The notes below the pieces were generated by a model. That model ran no database searches, was not told the DNA's origin, and saw nothing but the letters and a program-made list of their open reading frames with translations. Shown here piece by piece: positions 35,120-44,192 of a stretch of 64,000 nucleotides of DNA (positions within the stretch are counted from its first letter, which is position 1; each line of letters opens with the position of its first letter). The DNA comes from Kurthia sibirica (GTDB taxonomy: Bacteria > Bacillota > Bacilli > Bacillales_A > Planococcaceae). Where the stretch lies: NCBI RefSeq assembly GCF_003143975.1, contig NZ_QFVR01000017.1, positions 1 to 64,000 on the forward strand. Direction: 5' to 3'. The position numbers were made by a program, and so were the translations under genes.

Positions 35120-36781
35120 TTATTTATTTTCCAAGCAATGTTTAGCCGCAATATAGCCAAATGTCATACCGGGTCCAAGCGTCGCACCTGGGCCTGGATA
35201 AGCTTCACCCATAATAGAAGCAGAACAGTTACCGCAAGCATATACACCTTTAATAGGGGTATCATCTTCTTTCAGAATACGACTGAATTTATCGATAACC
35301 ACGCCGCCCTTTGTACCGATGTCTCCCGGGTATACTTTTAATGCGTAAAATGGTCCTTCATCAATTTTATCAAGATTTGGGTTAGCGAGCGTTGGGTCAC
35401 CGTAATAGCGATCATGTGCAGATTCACCTCGTCCAAAATCAGCATCTTTACCTGTATCAACGAAACCATTAAAACGCTTGATTGTTGCCGTTAAATTACC
35501 ATCTTGAATGGCCATTTTTTTCTCTAGTTCTGCAATTGAATCACCTGCTAAAACGACTTCATTGTCATAGTATGGTTGTGGGAAATCTTGGCCAGGAAAC
35601 TGCCCAGCAAATAAATAGCGCTTTTTAGAACGCTTATCTAAAATAATCCATGAATGAATCGCTTTTTTATCTGTTGCAGCTTGATGTTTATACATAATAT
35701 CGATAAATTCATGATAAGGTGTCGGCTCATTAATATAACGTTTACCATCTTGATCGACGATAATCATTCTTGGAATACCACGATCAGCTACAAGGAAAAA
35801 TGGTCGACCTGTATGATCAATAATTGAGGGGGCACCCCAAACCTTATCCATTAAATCAAACTTAGCCCCCAATTTTTCTGCTGGTGTAATAATATCACCT
35901 GTTTGGCCAGGAGGTGCAGAAGACCAAGCCACATTTGTTGGGGAAGGTAGGAATTTTTCTCGGTAGGCGGCATTTTGTGAAAAGCCACCGGAACCTAATA
36001 TCACACCACGGTTGGCTTTGATATTAAAGACTTTGCCATGTTTATCAATTGTAATACCAATAACACGATCACCCTCAAAAATAAAATCTTTGAACCCACT
36101 ATTAACCCATAATTCACCGTCCAACTCTTTATAGGCTAAAGCTAGTCGACCGATTAAAGCTTGGCCGAGCGCGGCTAGTTCTTTACGTAGTACTAAATGC
36201 TGCATTAACCGCCAGCCTAGTGTTAGCGAGCGTATTTTCCCCGCCCAAGTTCGCGTAATCATGTTAACGCGAACGAAATCTTGTCCATTCATGACAAAAC
36301 CTTTTGTATCCATTGCGGGTGGGCGCATAAGTATTTTCCAATCACCAAGTTTATTTAGATCGAAAATATCAGGCTCAATGGAACGACCATGACCTTTCCC
36401 ACCAGGAAGGTTCGGGTAATAATCAGCATAATTTTTTGCGTAAGAAAAACGCATATACGGACTGGTGGTATGCATGAAATCAAGCATTTCAATACCACGT
36501 TTCAAGTAAGTTTCTTTGATGTCATCACTTACTCGATTTCCAATGGTTGAGTCTAGATACTTTTTGGCTTCGTCAAAAGAATCAGCTACCCCAGCTTCTT
36601 GTAAATAACGGTTATTGGGTACCCAAACGCCACCACCAGACAGTGCTGAAGCACCACCAAATGTTTTTTCTTTTTCAATAAGTAGTGTATGTAATCCTTC
36701 TTTTTGAGCTGTAATTGCAGCAGCAAAACCAGAAGCGCCAGAACCAACAACGATGACATCATATTCAAAATCCCACTCCAT
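35120..36781 (-). CDS. FAD-binding dehydrogenase, 3-ketosteroid-delta-1-dehydrogenase-like
   Basis: 553 residues. N-terminal dinucleotide fold VIVVGSGASGFAAAITAQKEG with LLIEKEKTFGGASALSGGGVWVP; C-terminal KGGVVIDKFSRIL...GVYACGNCSASIMGEAYPGPGATLGPGMTFGY. This is the FAD_binding_2 family; the ALSGGGVWVPNN and the C-terminal GPGATLGPG patterns fit KstD/FAD-dependent 3-oxosteroid dehydrogenases rather than fumarate reductases. The actual substrate is unknown. Has its own promoter at 36858-36886 and GAGGGGG ribosome binding site. Confidence 0.82.
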   Translation of the reverse strand: MEWDFEYDVIVVGSGASGFAAAITAQKEGLHTLLIEKEKTFGGASALSGGGVWVPNNRYLQEAGVADSFDEAKKYLDSTIGNRVSDDIKETYLKRGIEMLDFMHTTSPYMRFSYAKNYADYYPNLPGGKGHGRSIEPDIFDLNKLGDWKILMRPPAMDTKGFVMNGQDFVRVNMITRTWAGKIRSLTLGWRLMQHLVLRKELAALGQALIGRLALAYKELDGELWVNSGFKDFIFEGDRVIGITIDKHGKVFNIKANRGVILGSGGFSQNAAYREKFLPSPTNVAWSSAPPGQTGDIITPAEKLGAKFDLMDKVWGAPSIIDHTGRPFFLVADRGIPRMIIVDQDGKRYINEPTPYHEFIDIMYKHQAATDKKAIHSWIILDKRSKKRYLFAGQFPGQDFPQPYYDNEVVLAGDSIAELEKKMAIQDGNLTATIKRFNGFVDTGKDADFGRGESAHDRYYGDPTLANPNLDKIDEGPFYALKVYPGDIGTKGGVVIDKFSRILKEDDTPIKGVYACGNCSASIMGEAYPGPGATLGPGMTFGYIAAKHCLENK

Positions 36782-36857
36782 GATATAAATCCCCCTCTAA
36801 TCAATTTAGTGAAATACCGATATATTCCCTTTAATGAAGATATACCCTATTTCAAAC

Positions 36858-36886
36858 AGTATAATTAATATCTTCCTATTAATCAA
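36858..36886 (-). promoter_or_regulatory. Promoter of the KstD-like gene
   Basis: On the minus strand TTGATT, 17-bp spacer, TATACT, about 75 bases before the start codon. The rest of 36887-37060 shows nothing recognisable. Confidence 0.6.
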
Positions 36887-37079
36887 CTTGTAAAATAGAA
36901 GGGGGTATAAATTTTTTTTATACAATCGTTCTTTTGGATGAAATAATGATCGTTATTACGCGCAAAACTAAAAAGAATCAACTGTTATTGATAACAATAT
37001 GTTTTGATTTAACATGTACAAAATGACAGTAATCACTTAATATAAAAGCACAATGATGATGAAGGAGGTGGCGAATTTG

Positions 37080-37922
37080 ATGTTATTGAATGGACAATCA
37101 TTGCAAATAGACCATTTTCCCAATGGTGAATTGCGTGTGTCTCCCGAAATATTAGAGCAGTTAGTAACAGCAAAAGACCAGATGCAATTGTTGACATTAC
37201 GCTTTGAAACGAATGAAGATTTAGTAGTATTATTGTTGCTCTCCCAATGGTTAAGGGAGGAGGGCTTTAAATCACAAGCATTGTATATGCCATATATGCC
37301 GTATTCTCGCATGGATCGTAAAGTAGGACGGCATTTATTTTCGTTGCAATATATTACCTCTTTTATTAATGCGATGCACTTTGAAAAGGTGTATGTACTA
37401 GAGGCACATTCACAAGTAACATTAGCGTTAATAGACAATGTAATTTCATTGTCCTATGTCAATAAACTTGTTCAATTAGCGATGAATGATATGGGTTTTG
37501 ATGAGCAATTAGATGTTATTGTCTTCCCAGATAAGGGAGCTGAAGAACGGTATCGAGGAGCCTTTCCAAGTAATTTCCGTATATTATACGGTGAAAAAAT
37601 CCGTGATTTTGATACAGGAGAGGTATTAGAATTGAATGTAAAAGGCGATGGTAAAGCGATTAGGAAAGCTTTATCAGTGGATGATCTTGTCAGTCGAGGT
37701 ACGACTTTTTTACAGCTAGCAAAAGCATGTGAAGCATTAGGAATTCACGATATCTCATTAGCAGTTACACATACAGAAAATAATTTATATAGTGGTACTT
37801 TCTTTCACCATATTACACGATTATATACGACGGATGCACTACAGCCTTTTTTAGAACAAGCATTAGTCCACCCACAAATTACAGTCTATGCGTTACCAGA
37901 TATAAATGAGTTATACAATTAA
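37080..37922 (+). CDS. Ribose-phosphate pyrophosphokinase-like protein
   Basis: 280 residues from ATG 37080, which follows AAGGAGGTGG at ideal distance; the upstream ATGs at 37053-37061 precede the ribosome binding site. Prs-like landmarks: HFPNGELRV, MPYMPYSRMDRKVGRH (compare PYxxYxRQDRK), LEAHSQVTLAL, FPDKGAEERY and a PRPP-loop-like VDDLVSRGTT. Shorter than housekeeping Prs (about 315) and divergent at the first helix, so it is a paralogue, perhaps for nucleotide or NAD salvage, rather than the main PRPP synthase. Monocistronic. Confidence 0.8.
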   Translation: MLLNGQSLQIDHFPNGELRVSPEILEQLVTAKDQMQLLTLRFETNEDLVVLLLLSQWLREEGFKSQALYMPYMPYSRMDRKVGRHLFSLQYITSFINAMHFEKVYVLEAHSQVTLALIDNVISLSYVNKLVQLAMNDMGFDEQLDVIVFPDKGAEERYRGAFPSNFRILYGEKIRDFDTGEVLELNVKGDGKAIRKALSVDDLVSRGTTFLQLAKACEALGIHDISLAVTHTENNLYSGTFFHHITRLYTTDALQPFLEQALVHPQITVYALPDINELYN

Positions 37923-37957
37923 AAAAGAGACCTTGGGAAAGTACCAAGGTCTCTTTT
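37921..37957. terminator. Terminator between the Prs-like and Dus genes
   Basis: AAAAGAGACCTTGG and CCAAGGTCTCTTTT pair over GAAAGTA; works for both convergent genes. Confidence 0.9.
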
Positions 37958-37961
37958 GATT

Positions 37962-38933
37962 TTATATTTGTGTTGCCAAAACATCATTTACTAATGCACG
38001 AACTTCATCAGTTGATTTTGTATTCATCAATTGATTGCGTAATTCTGCTGAACCACTAAATCCACGTACATAAATTTTAAAGAAACGATGTAAATGATTG
38101 TAGGGGCGCTGTGTTTCACCAGAATATTGTTCATATAGATCCAATTGTAATAACAGTAGATTTAAATAATCTGTGACACTGCGTTCGCTATCATCTTCAC
38201 TGAAAGCGAATGGATTTGTGAAAATCCCACGGCCGATCATTACGCCATCTACTCCATATTTCTCAGCTAATGCCAAGCCAACTTTACGGTCTGGAATATC
38301 ACCGTTAATGGTAATTTTAGTTTGTGGTGCAATTTCATCACGTAGGGCCATAATATCAGGAATCAATTCCCAATGTGCATCGACCTTACTCATTTCTCTA
38401 CGTGTACGCAAGTGAATTGTTAGGTTGGCAATATCTTGTTTTAAGACATGTGTTAACCATTCACGCCACTCGCTCACTTCTGTATAACCTAAACGTGTTT
38501 TGACACTAATCGGTAATCCTCCAGCCTTAGCTGCTTGAATAATTTCAGCTGCGGTGTCAGGATGATTAATAAGACCTGACCCTTTACCGCGTGATGCCAC
38601 ATTAGCTACGGGACAACCCATATTTAAGTCAATCCCTTTAAAACCCATTTCTTTTAAGCCGATGCTCATTTCTCTAAACATTTCAGGCTTATTACCCCAA
38701 ATATGTGCAACAAGTGGTTGCTCATCCTCAGTAAAGGTAAGTCGACCGCGTACACTGTAAATCCCTTCCGGATGGCAGAAGCTCTCTGTATTTGTAAATT
38801 CAGTGAAAAACACATCCGGACGACCTGCTTCAGCAATCACATGGCGGAATACAACATCCGTAACATCTTCCATCGGTGCCAATATAAAAAATGGCTTTGG
38901 TAAATCAAGCCAAAAATTGTCTTCATTCTTCAT
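37962..38933 (-). CDS. dus: tRNA-dihydrouridine synthase
   Basis: 323 residues, FMN-dependent TIM barrel that reduces uridines in the tRNA D-loop. [18 protein letters not shown] at the N-terminus, catalytic-Cys motif [53 protein letters not shown], and a C-terminal helical tRNA-binding domain ([13 protein letters not shown]). Closer to the DusC-type layout than to DusB. Monocistronic; the long intergenic satellite lies upstream. Confidence 0.9.
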   Translation of the reverse strand: MKNEDNFWLDLPKPFFILAPMEDVTDVVFRHVIAEAGRPDVFFTEFTNTESFCHPEGIYSVRGRLTFTEDEQPLVAHIWGNKPEMFREMSIGLKEMGFKGIDLNMGCPVANVASRGKGSGLINHPDTAAEIIQAAKAGGLPISVKTRLGYTEVSEWREWLTHVLKQDIANLTIHLRTRREMSKVDAHWELIPDIMALRDEIAPQTKITINGDIPDRKVGLALAEKYGVDGVMIGRGIFTNPFAFSEDDSERSVTDYLNLLLLQLDLYEQYSGETQRPYNHLHRFFKIYVRGFSGSAELRNQLMNTKSTDEVRALVNDVLATQI

Positions 38934-39120
38934 CGTCTAATCTTCTCCTCATACAACATTTATAGCGGATTAAATCATATACCCGACCTAAATAGTATCA
39001 TTTTTTTCCTATGCTTGCACAGATTATTTCTTTTTAAACAATTAAAATCATAGCTCCATCATCCATCGTCCGCGTCAAAAAAGCATATAGTTTCACTACG
39101 AACAAGGAAATGCTCAAAAA

Positions 39121-40150
39121 TATAGTCTAATAGGTAAGTAAATGAGGCCAACCGGTAAGTAAATCGAGCCAAGCGGTAAGTAAATCGAGTCAAGCGGTAA
39201 GTAACACCTGTATAAGTTAAGAAAATAACTTTAAAATCATACCTACGTCATTGTCCGTGTCAAAAAAGCATGATAACGAAAAATATAGCCGCGAAAAGGG
39301 GAGTAATCAAGGGAATATGCCAACCGGTAAGTAAATGGAGTCAAGCGGTAAGTAAACGGAGCCAACCGGTAAGTAAATCGAGTCAAGCGGTAAGTAACAC
39401 CTGTATAAGTTAAGAAAATAACTTTAAAATCATACCTACGTCATTGTCCGTGTCAAAAAAGCATGATAACGAAAAATATCGCCGCGAAAAAGGGAGTAAT
39501 CAAGGGAATAGGCCAAGCGGTAAGTAAATCGAGCCAAGCGGTAAGTAAATCGAGCCAAGCGGTAAGTAAATCGAGTCAAGCGGTAAGTAAATCGAGTCAA
39601 GCGGTAAGTAAATCGAGTCAAGCGGTAAGTAAATCGAGCCAAGCGGTAAGTAACACCTGTATAAGTTAAGAAAATAACTTTAAAATCATACCTACGTCAT
39701 TGTCCGCGTCAAAAAAGCATGATAACGAAAAATATAGCCGCGAAAAGGGGAGTAATCAAGGGAATAGGCCAAGCGGTAAGTAAATGAGGCCAACCGGTAA
39801 GTAAACGGAGCCAACCGGTAAGTAAACGGAGCCAACCGGTAAGTAAACGGAGCCAAGCGGTAAGTAAACGGAGCCAACCGGTAAGTAAATCGAGTCAAGC
39901 GGTAAGTAAATCGAGTCAAGCGGTAAGTAAATGAGGCCAACCGATAAGTAAACGGAGCCAAGCGGTAAGTAAATGAGGCCAACCGGTAAGTAAATGAGGT
40001 CAAGCGGTAAGTAAATCGAGCCAAGCGGTAAGTAACACCTGTATAAGTTAAGAAAATAACTTTAAAATCATACCTACGTCATTGTCCGTGTCAAAAATAG
40101 CATGATAACGAAAAATATCGTCACGAAAAAGAGGATTAGCGCGGGTTTTA
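39121..40150. repeat. Higher-order satellite: 21-bp unit arrays with constant 109-bp spacers
   Basis: The unit is GCCAAGCGGTAAGTAAATCG plus A, with variants GTCAAG, CCAACC, AAACGGA and AAATGAG. Arrays: about 4 units (39130-39204), 4 (39314-39397), 7 (39507-39653), 13 (39763-40035). After each array comes CACCTGTATAAGTTAAG and so on through ATGATAACGAAAAATAT to GGGAATAGG. Spacer starts are 39205, 39398, 39654 and 40036; distances 193, 256 and 382 equal 109 plus 4, 7 and 13 times 21. A diverged spacer also precedes the first array (39045-39120). Frames open on either strand exist only because 21 is a multiple of 3; the AAATGAG variant breaks the plus frame. Non-coding. Confidence 0.92.
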
Positions 40151-40158
40151 GGGAATAT

Positions 40159-40203
40159 AAATAAAGCATAGGTTCCGGCTACAGGACCCTATGCTTTATT
40201 TTG
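40159..40203 (-). terminator. Terminator of the zinc-type dehydrogenase gene
   Basis: AAATAAAGCATAGG and CCTATGCTTTATTT form a long stem around TTCCGGCTACAGGA. Confidence 0.85.
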
Positions 40204-40221
40204 GAAGTATGATGGTAGAGA

Positions 40222-41241
40222 TTATTTAGTTAGATCGATAATTACTTTGATTGTATTTTGCATAGCGATTGCTTTATCAAACGCTTGTGATAATTGGTCC
40301 AATGGATATACGTCTGTCACCATTGTAGCAATATCAGTTTTTTTGTTGTTAATATGGTCGATAACTTTCAAAATATCTTCTGTTGTGTAACCACTTGCAC
40401 CAAAGATGCGTAATTGTTTGCTCATAACTTGGGCAAGGCTAAACGGCACATCTGCTTTGTACACTGCAATAATCGCGATACGTGCATTTGGTTTCGCAAT
40501 TTCCATTACTTCGTGAATAAGTGGAGGCGCGCCCGCAGTATCTACGAATCCATCAACATCCGGAATATCCATACCGTACATTTGAGTTTTTCCCACAAAT
40601 TGATATAAGCCTTCAGCTAATGATTGTTTAGATGTATTCACTGTTTTAGCACCTAATAAACGTGCTTTTTCTAAACGGAATTCGTCAAGATCCACGACGA
40701 TAACATTTTCGATACCTTCACCGATTAAACCAGCAGCTGCAGAAAGGCCAATTGGACCGGCTCCTAAAACGACAATTGTTTCGCCAACTTTAGGGCTGAT
40801 ACTGAATGCACCGTGGAATCCAACGCTCATAGGTTCCATTAGTACACCTTCTTCAGGTGTTACTGTTTCAGCAAATTCAAACACATTATAGTTTAAAGCT
40901 GCATCTTCAATAAGAACATATTGGGAGAAGCCACCCACTTCTAATGAGAAGAATACACCTGCTTTTTTAGCGGTGATTGGGTTAATCCCAACGCGCATAC
41001 CTACTTTAACATCAGTAACGTCAGCGCCGACTTCAATTACCTCGCCATAAAATTCATGACCGAATTCTTGACCATAGCGAATCCCCATTTGATCAGAGCC
41101 CGCTTTTACAATATTAATATCAGTACCGCAAATCCCACTGCGTAAATTTTGTACAATCACATCTTTCGGACCGGCTTTCGGCATCTCTTTTTCTTCGATA
41201 CGGACATCATTTTGACCGTAGTAAATTCCAGCCTTGTTCAT
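40222..41241 (-). CDS. Zinc-dependent alcohol/polyol dehydrogenase (MDR family)
   Basis: 339 residues. Catalytic zinc ligands are suggested by SGICGTDINIV (Cys38) and GHEFYGEVIEVG (His/Glu near 61-62). Rossmann motif VVLGAGPIGLSAAAG near 157-171 and VVDLDEFRLEKARLLGA. The four-cysteine structural zinc loop usual around residues 90-110 is absent (NPITAKKAGVFFSLEVGG), as in some sorbitol/butanediol/threonine-type relatives. Substrate unknown. Upstream, the TetR-family gene 41366-41962 runs the same way, separated by 124 bases. Confidence 0.82.
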   Translation of the reverse strand: MNKAGIYYGQNDVRIEEKEMPKAGPKDVIVQNLRSGICGTDINIVKAGSDQMGIRYGQEFGHEFYGEVIEVGADVTDVKVGMRVGINPITAKKAGVFFSLEVGGFSQYVLIEDAALNYNVFEFAETVTPEEGVLMEPMSVGFHGAFSISPKVGETIVVLGAGPIGLSAAAGLIGEGIENVIVVDLDEFRLEKARLLGAKTVNTSKQSLAEGLYQFVGKTQMYGMDIPDVDGFVDTAGAPPLIHEVMEIAKPNARIAIIAVYKADVPFSLAQVMSKQLRIFGASGYTTEDILKVIDHINNKKTDIATMVTDVYPLDQLSQAFDKAIAMQNTIKVIIDLTK

Positions 41242-41365
41242 TTTAAATTCCTCATTTCCTCTTTTTTTCTACAGTCACATCGTAATAAATAACGTGGGAA
41301 TGAGCAATGAACAGTTTAAAACAATGCGTAAAATATACTACAAAACAGTTGAATATGTCGTTTAA

Positions 41366-41962
41366 TTAATCAATGATAGACGTTTTTCGCATAGGATTAA
41401 GCTTCACAATTTGAGTGGCAAGATAAGAAGGCGAGTATTTTAAATCGCTTGCTAGCCACATTGAGATGGTACCAATCAATGCGGAACTAAAATACCAAAA
41501 AGCGATATCTTTTTCGACTTGATCCGCTTCTAAAGCTTTAAATTGATTGTCATTTACTTCTGTTGCCATGACCATGAAGTTTCGAATAAGTTCGTGGAAA
41601 AGGGTCGTAAAGTAAGGAACACTTTTTGAAACGAGTAATGAACGGAATATTTTGTGCTTAGCGCCAATAAAGGTTAAAAACTCTTCCATTATATGAAGTT
41701 CTATTTGCAAGGAGATGGTTTCATTTTTTTGTTTGTTAAATATATGCTCGATGGAGATAAATAACTCATCGATGAAACTCTCGATAAAATCCTCCATATT
41801 TTGATAATGAAGATAAAAAGTTACACGGTTAATTTCTGCAGCAGCTGTCAAAGCATTAACAGAAATTTTATCAAAAGGTTTTTCTTCCAACAATTCAACA
41901 AAAGCATGATTTAATAATTTTTTTGTTCTTTTTATCCGTAAATCAGTTTGTTCGATAGTCAT
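41366..41962 (-). CDS. TetR-family transcriptional regulator
   Basis: 198 residues from ATG 41962 (TGGAGAG ribosome binding site); an in-frame extension to 42079 is out of family. N-terminal HTH: RIKRTKKLLNHAFVELLEEK, FDKISVNALTAAAEINRVTFYLHYQNMEDF. The C-terminal domain matches the TetR_C_33-like layout of Bacilli regulators. A likely regulator of the adjacent dehydrogenase. Confidence 0.85.
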   Translation of the reverse strand: MTIEQTDLRIKRTKKLLNHAFVELLEEKPFDKISVNALTAAAEINRVTFYLHYQNMEDFIESFIDELFISIEHIFNKQKNETISLQIELHIMEEFLTFIGAKHKIFRSLLVSKSVPYFTTLFHELIRNFMVMATEVNDNQFKALEADQVEKDIAFWYFSSALIGTISMWLASDLKYSPSYLATQIVKLNPMRKTSIID

Positions 41963-42078
41963 GCATGTCTCTCCATTTCGCAAGTTAATAATATAAAAAC
42001 CATAACATGAATCGAGGTAATTAAACAAAAAATGAGGCTGAACAAATAGGTCATCTACCTTTTTTAGGGTTCGCAACA

Positions 42079-42119
42079 AAAAACCGAAACTGCGTCACAC
42101 AGCGCAATTTCGGTTTTTC
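42079..42119. terminator. Strong hairpin inside an intergenic repeat-like block
   Basis: AAAAACCGAAACTGCG and CGCAATTTCGGTTTTT with flanking AGGCTGA (42030) and TCTCAGCC (42154), an arrangement like repeat family R1 but with different sequence. Confidence 0.7.
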
Positions 42120-42227
42120 TTATACTCAGATTGGACCATGTTTTTATACATAAGTCTCAGCCGTATCAGTAAGTAATTTCAATTTAAATGATAATTACCC
42201 TTTTAATGGAAATAAATAGAATAAAAA

Positions 42228-42250
42228 AAGCCTTTACTAGAAGGTTTAAT
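42228..42250 (-). terminator. Probable terminator of the oxygenase gene
   Basis: On the minus strand AACCTT-CTAGT-AAAGGCTTTTTTT, immediately after the stop at 42271. Confidence 0.45.
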
Positions 42251-42270
42251 ATTTAACATGTAGTCGATTA

Positions 42271-42912
42271 TCATGATCTGACGCGTTGTTTACGCATCCA
42301 CTGTGTAGCTACCCATTTCACACCTTGAATGACCGGAGCACCAGCATGTAATGATAAATCATTTAATTGTTGGTCGCTATAGAAGTATTCGAAATAAACA
42401 GCGGAACCCTTTTTAGGTGTTACGGAAACATTTACTTTTGGGAAGGTTGTTTCGCCGCCTTCTTCTACATCGTTTAAGTACATGATGAGTGTACTAATAC
42501 GGTTATTATTGGCCGCCTTACTTGTTGAAGCGAAAAAGTCATAGTGAGCTTTATACTCTTGACCAGGTTTATACTGAAGGATTTGAAGCCCTTCTGCATG
42601 TTCGATTGGTATATTCATAATAGAAGAAACTCTTTTTTCAATTAAAGCAACAACATCATTTTCATTCTCTTCAAAAAACATGCTACTGCTCGTACGTTGT
42701 TGATCAACTTCGCGTGTTGCACCAATTTTTGAACGTTGCAATTTGTCTTCTGATAATTTAATGAGCGCATCGCATTCCTCAAAGCTGAGTACATTATCCA
42801 GGACTACGATTAATGGTTCTTCAAATTTAGAAACAATTGTAATATCTCTATCAGTACTTATGGTAGGTCCTACATGATCAAATAGTGTTTGCTCTTTCTT
42901 GTCCGTCTTCAA
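42271..42912 (-). CDS. 2OG-Fe(II) oxygenase, prolyl 4-hydroxylase-like
   Basis: 213 residues. Iron triad: His123 and Asp125 in KAHYDFF and His189 in LSLHAGAPV; Lys199 in GVKW binds the 2-oxoglutarate carboxylate. RISTLIMYLNDVEEGGETTFP is the typical core strand. Related P4H proteins of Bacillus modify collagen-like or translation-related proteins. The presence of a Gly-X-Y protein at 31961 makes hydroxylation of collagen-like prolines worth considering. Confidence 0.88.
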   Translation of the reverse strand: MKTDKKEQTLFDHVGPTISTDRDITIVSKFEEPLIVVLDNVLSFEECDALIKLSEDKLQRSKIGATREVDQQRTSSSMFFEENENDVVALIEKRVSSIMNIPIEHAEGLQILQYKPGQEYKAHYDFFASTSKAANNNRISTLIMYLNDVEEGGETTFPKVNVSVTPKKGSAVYFEYFYSDQQLNDLSLHAGAPVIQGVKWVATQWMRKQRVRS

Positions 42913-43131
42913 CGGCTAACCACCTTTTAACTATATTTTATTTTCAAAAAATACCCATCTAGCCATTTTTTTACATGATATTAATTTTAATTTATTTTAG
43001 CATACTCTAATTTTATTTGGATACATTTTTTTGAAAAATATTAGTTATTTGAGGAAAAGTATTTTAATAAGATGAAATGAGCGGAGATCTGATAAGTGAC
43101 ATAGCTAATCTATGACTTAATGAGTAATTGA

Positions 43132-43590
43132 TTATAATGGAATTTTACCTGCAACATAGCCACCGTCTACTGGAATAACGATGCCATTAATTTGTTTAGA
43201 TAAATCACTACATAAAAATAGTACAGCATTTCCTGAATCTTCGGGTAATGACATCGTACTATTCGAGGGCTTTTTGTACCCAATCTTCTAGTGCGGCTGA
43301 TTTAGTAATACCGATAATGACATGTTTGGATGTAACGTAGGCAGCCATAGTTGTCACACCCTCTAATCCAGCACCAGAAGCAATATTGATGATTGAACCA
43401 TCATCTGTTTTTTGATCGTATGCTTCATACAGTAAAATGTTCCGTATATAAGGAGTCAGCATCCAATTTAGTAAGAAGAGATCCAGTTTCAAAACAGGTC
43501 TCTTCCTTGATCTCGGTCACGATTATTTTCGCGCCTTGTCTTACTGATAGCAGAACTAGCTGCCGTAATAAAACTTCCACATGAGGGGGA
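43132..43590 (-). pseudogene. Short-chain dehydrogenase (SDR) pseudogene
   Basis: Pieces in three frames: GSFITAASSAIS (Rossmann start), RQGAKIIVTEIKEE, then SIINIASGAGLEGVTTMAAYVTSKH (Ser-Tyr-Lys active site) in the longest piece (43259-43492), then DSGNAVLFLCSDLSKQINGI and PVDGGYVAGKIPL-stop. Frameshifts and a deletion of the middle separate them. Clearly inactivated. Confidence 0.8.
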
Positions 43591-43686
43591 TGGATGGTAG
43601 TCAAATATTACCATGTGAAAAGCGCTGTTCAATTTGTTGAAAACAGTGCATACTTAAGATAGATACTTTTTTATGGAGGTAATACA

Positions 43687-44037
43687 ATGCAAGTATGCGA
43701 TAAATGTCAAAAATCCTTTGCGGAGGATCAAATGATAGAGACCGATCATTTCCGTGGTGAAGAACTTAAACACTATTGTGATCACTGTTTTCTTGAAGGT
43801 GCTCGTACTGGTTTTCATGACGAAGAATTAGATTGTCACTGCGGTGAAAAACTTGTATTAGAGCAGCCAGATGCTGAAGTGCTAGATTTGGCAAAAGAGG
43901 GTGATATTCTTTTTTACAGCTGTAAAAAAATTGTCGATGCTAGAAAAGCAGGGAATTTTGAATTAGCTGAAGCTTTAAGTGATATACATGAAACAGTTGG
44001 TTTATATGTTACGCAAGCAAGTGCTGAATACGAGTAA
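43687..44037 (+). CDS. Small zinc-ribbon-like hypothetical protein
   Basis: 116 residues. CDKCQ at 4-8 and CDHC at 31-34 form a four-cysteine knuckle; a second group, CHCGEK, follows near 51. The C-terminal half is helical and acidic. Probably metal-binding and cytoplasmic. No family assigned. ATGGAGG ribosome binding site. Confidence 0.7.
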   Translation: MQVCDKCQKSFAEDQMIETDHFRGEELKHYCDHCFLEGARTGFHDEELDCHCGEKLVLEQPDAEVLDLAKEGDILFYSCKKIVDARKAGNFELAEALSDIHETVGLYVTQASAEYE

Positions 44038-44039
44038 AG

Positions 44040-44066
44040 AAAACGACCATGTATAGGGTCGTTTTT
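44040..44066 (+). terminator. Terminator
   Basis: AAACGACC and GGTCGTTT around ATGTATA, then TTCT. Confidence 0.75.
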
Positions 44067-44127
44067 CTATAGTGAAAAAACATTTCGGTATTCGGAATAA
44101 GTTGTTTATTATTCTCTGAAAAAGATG

Positions 44128-44143
44128 TACTCTAATTATAGTA
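44128..44143. promoter_or_regulatory. Palindromic operator upstream of the first MATE gene
   Basis: TACTCTAATTATAGTA differs at one base from the perfect palindrome TACTCTAATTAGAGTA at 48004-48019, in front of the YhgE-like/PadR operon. A shared regulator is likely. Confidence 0.65.
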
Positions 44144-44192
44144 GATTAATTCCGAACAGAGTAAAACATGATTTGGGGAATGGAGATCTGAA

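Noticed and set aside
39436-40024. Open frames encoding SSQAVSK-type (plus) and RFTYRLT-type (minus) repeat peptides
   Set aside because: The 21-bp unit is a multiple of three without stops in these frames, so openness is automatic. The minus frames begin with TTG inside the repeat, and the AAATGAG variant closes the plus frame in the longest array.
39121-40150. CRISPR array
   Set aside because: Units are tandem with no unique spacers; the 109-bp separators are near-identical to each other. No cas genes are nearby.
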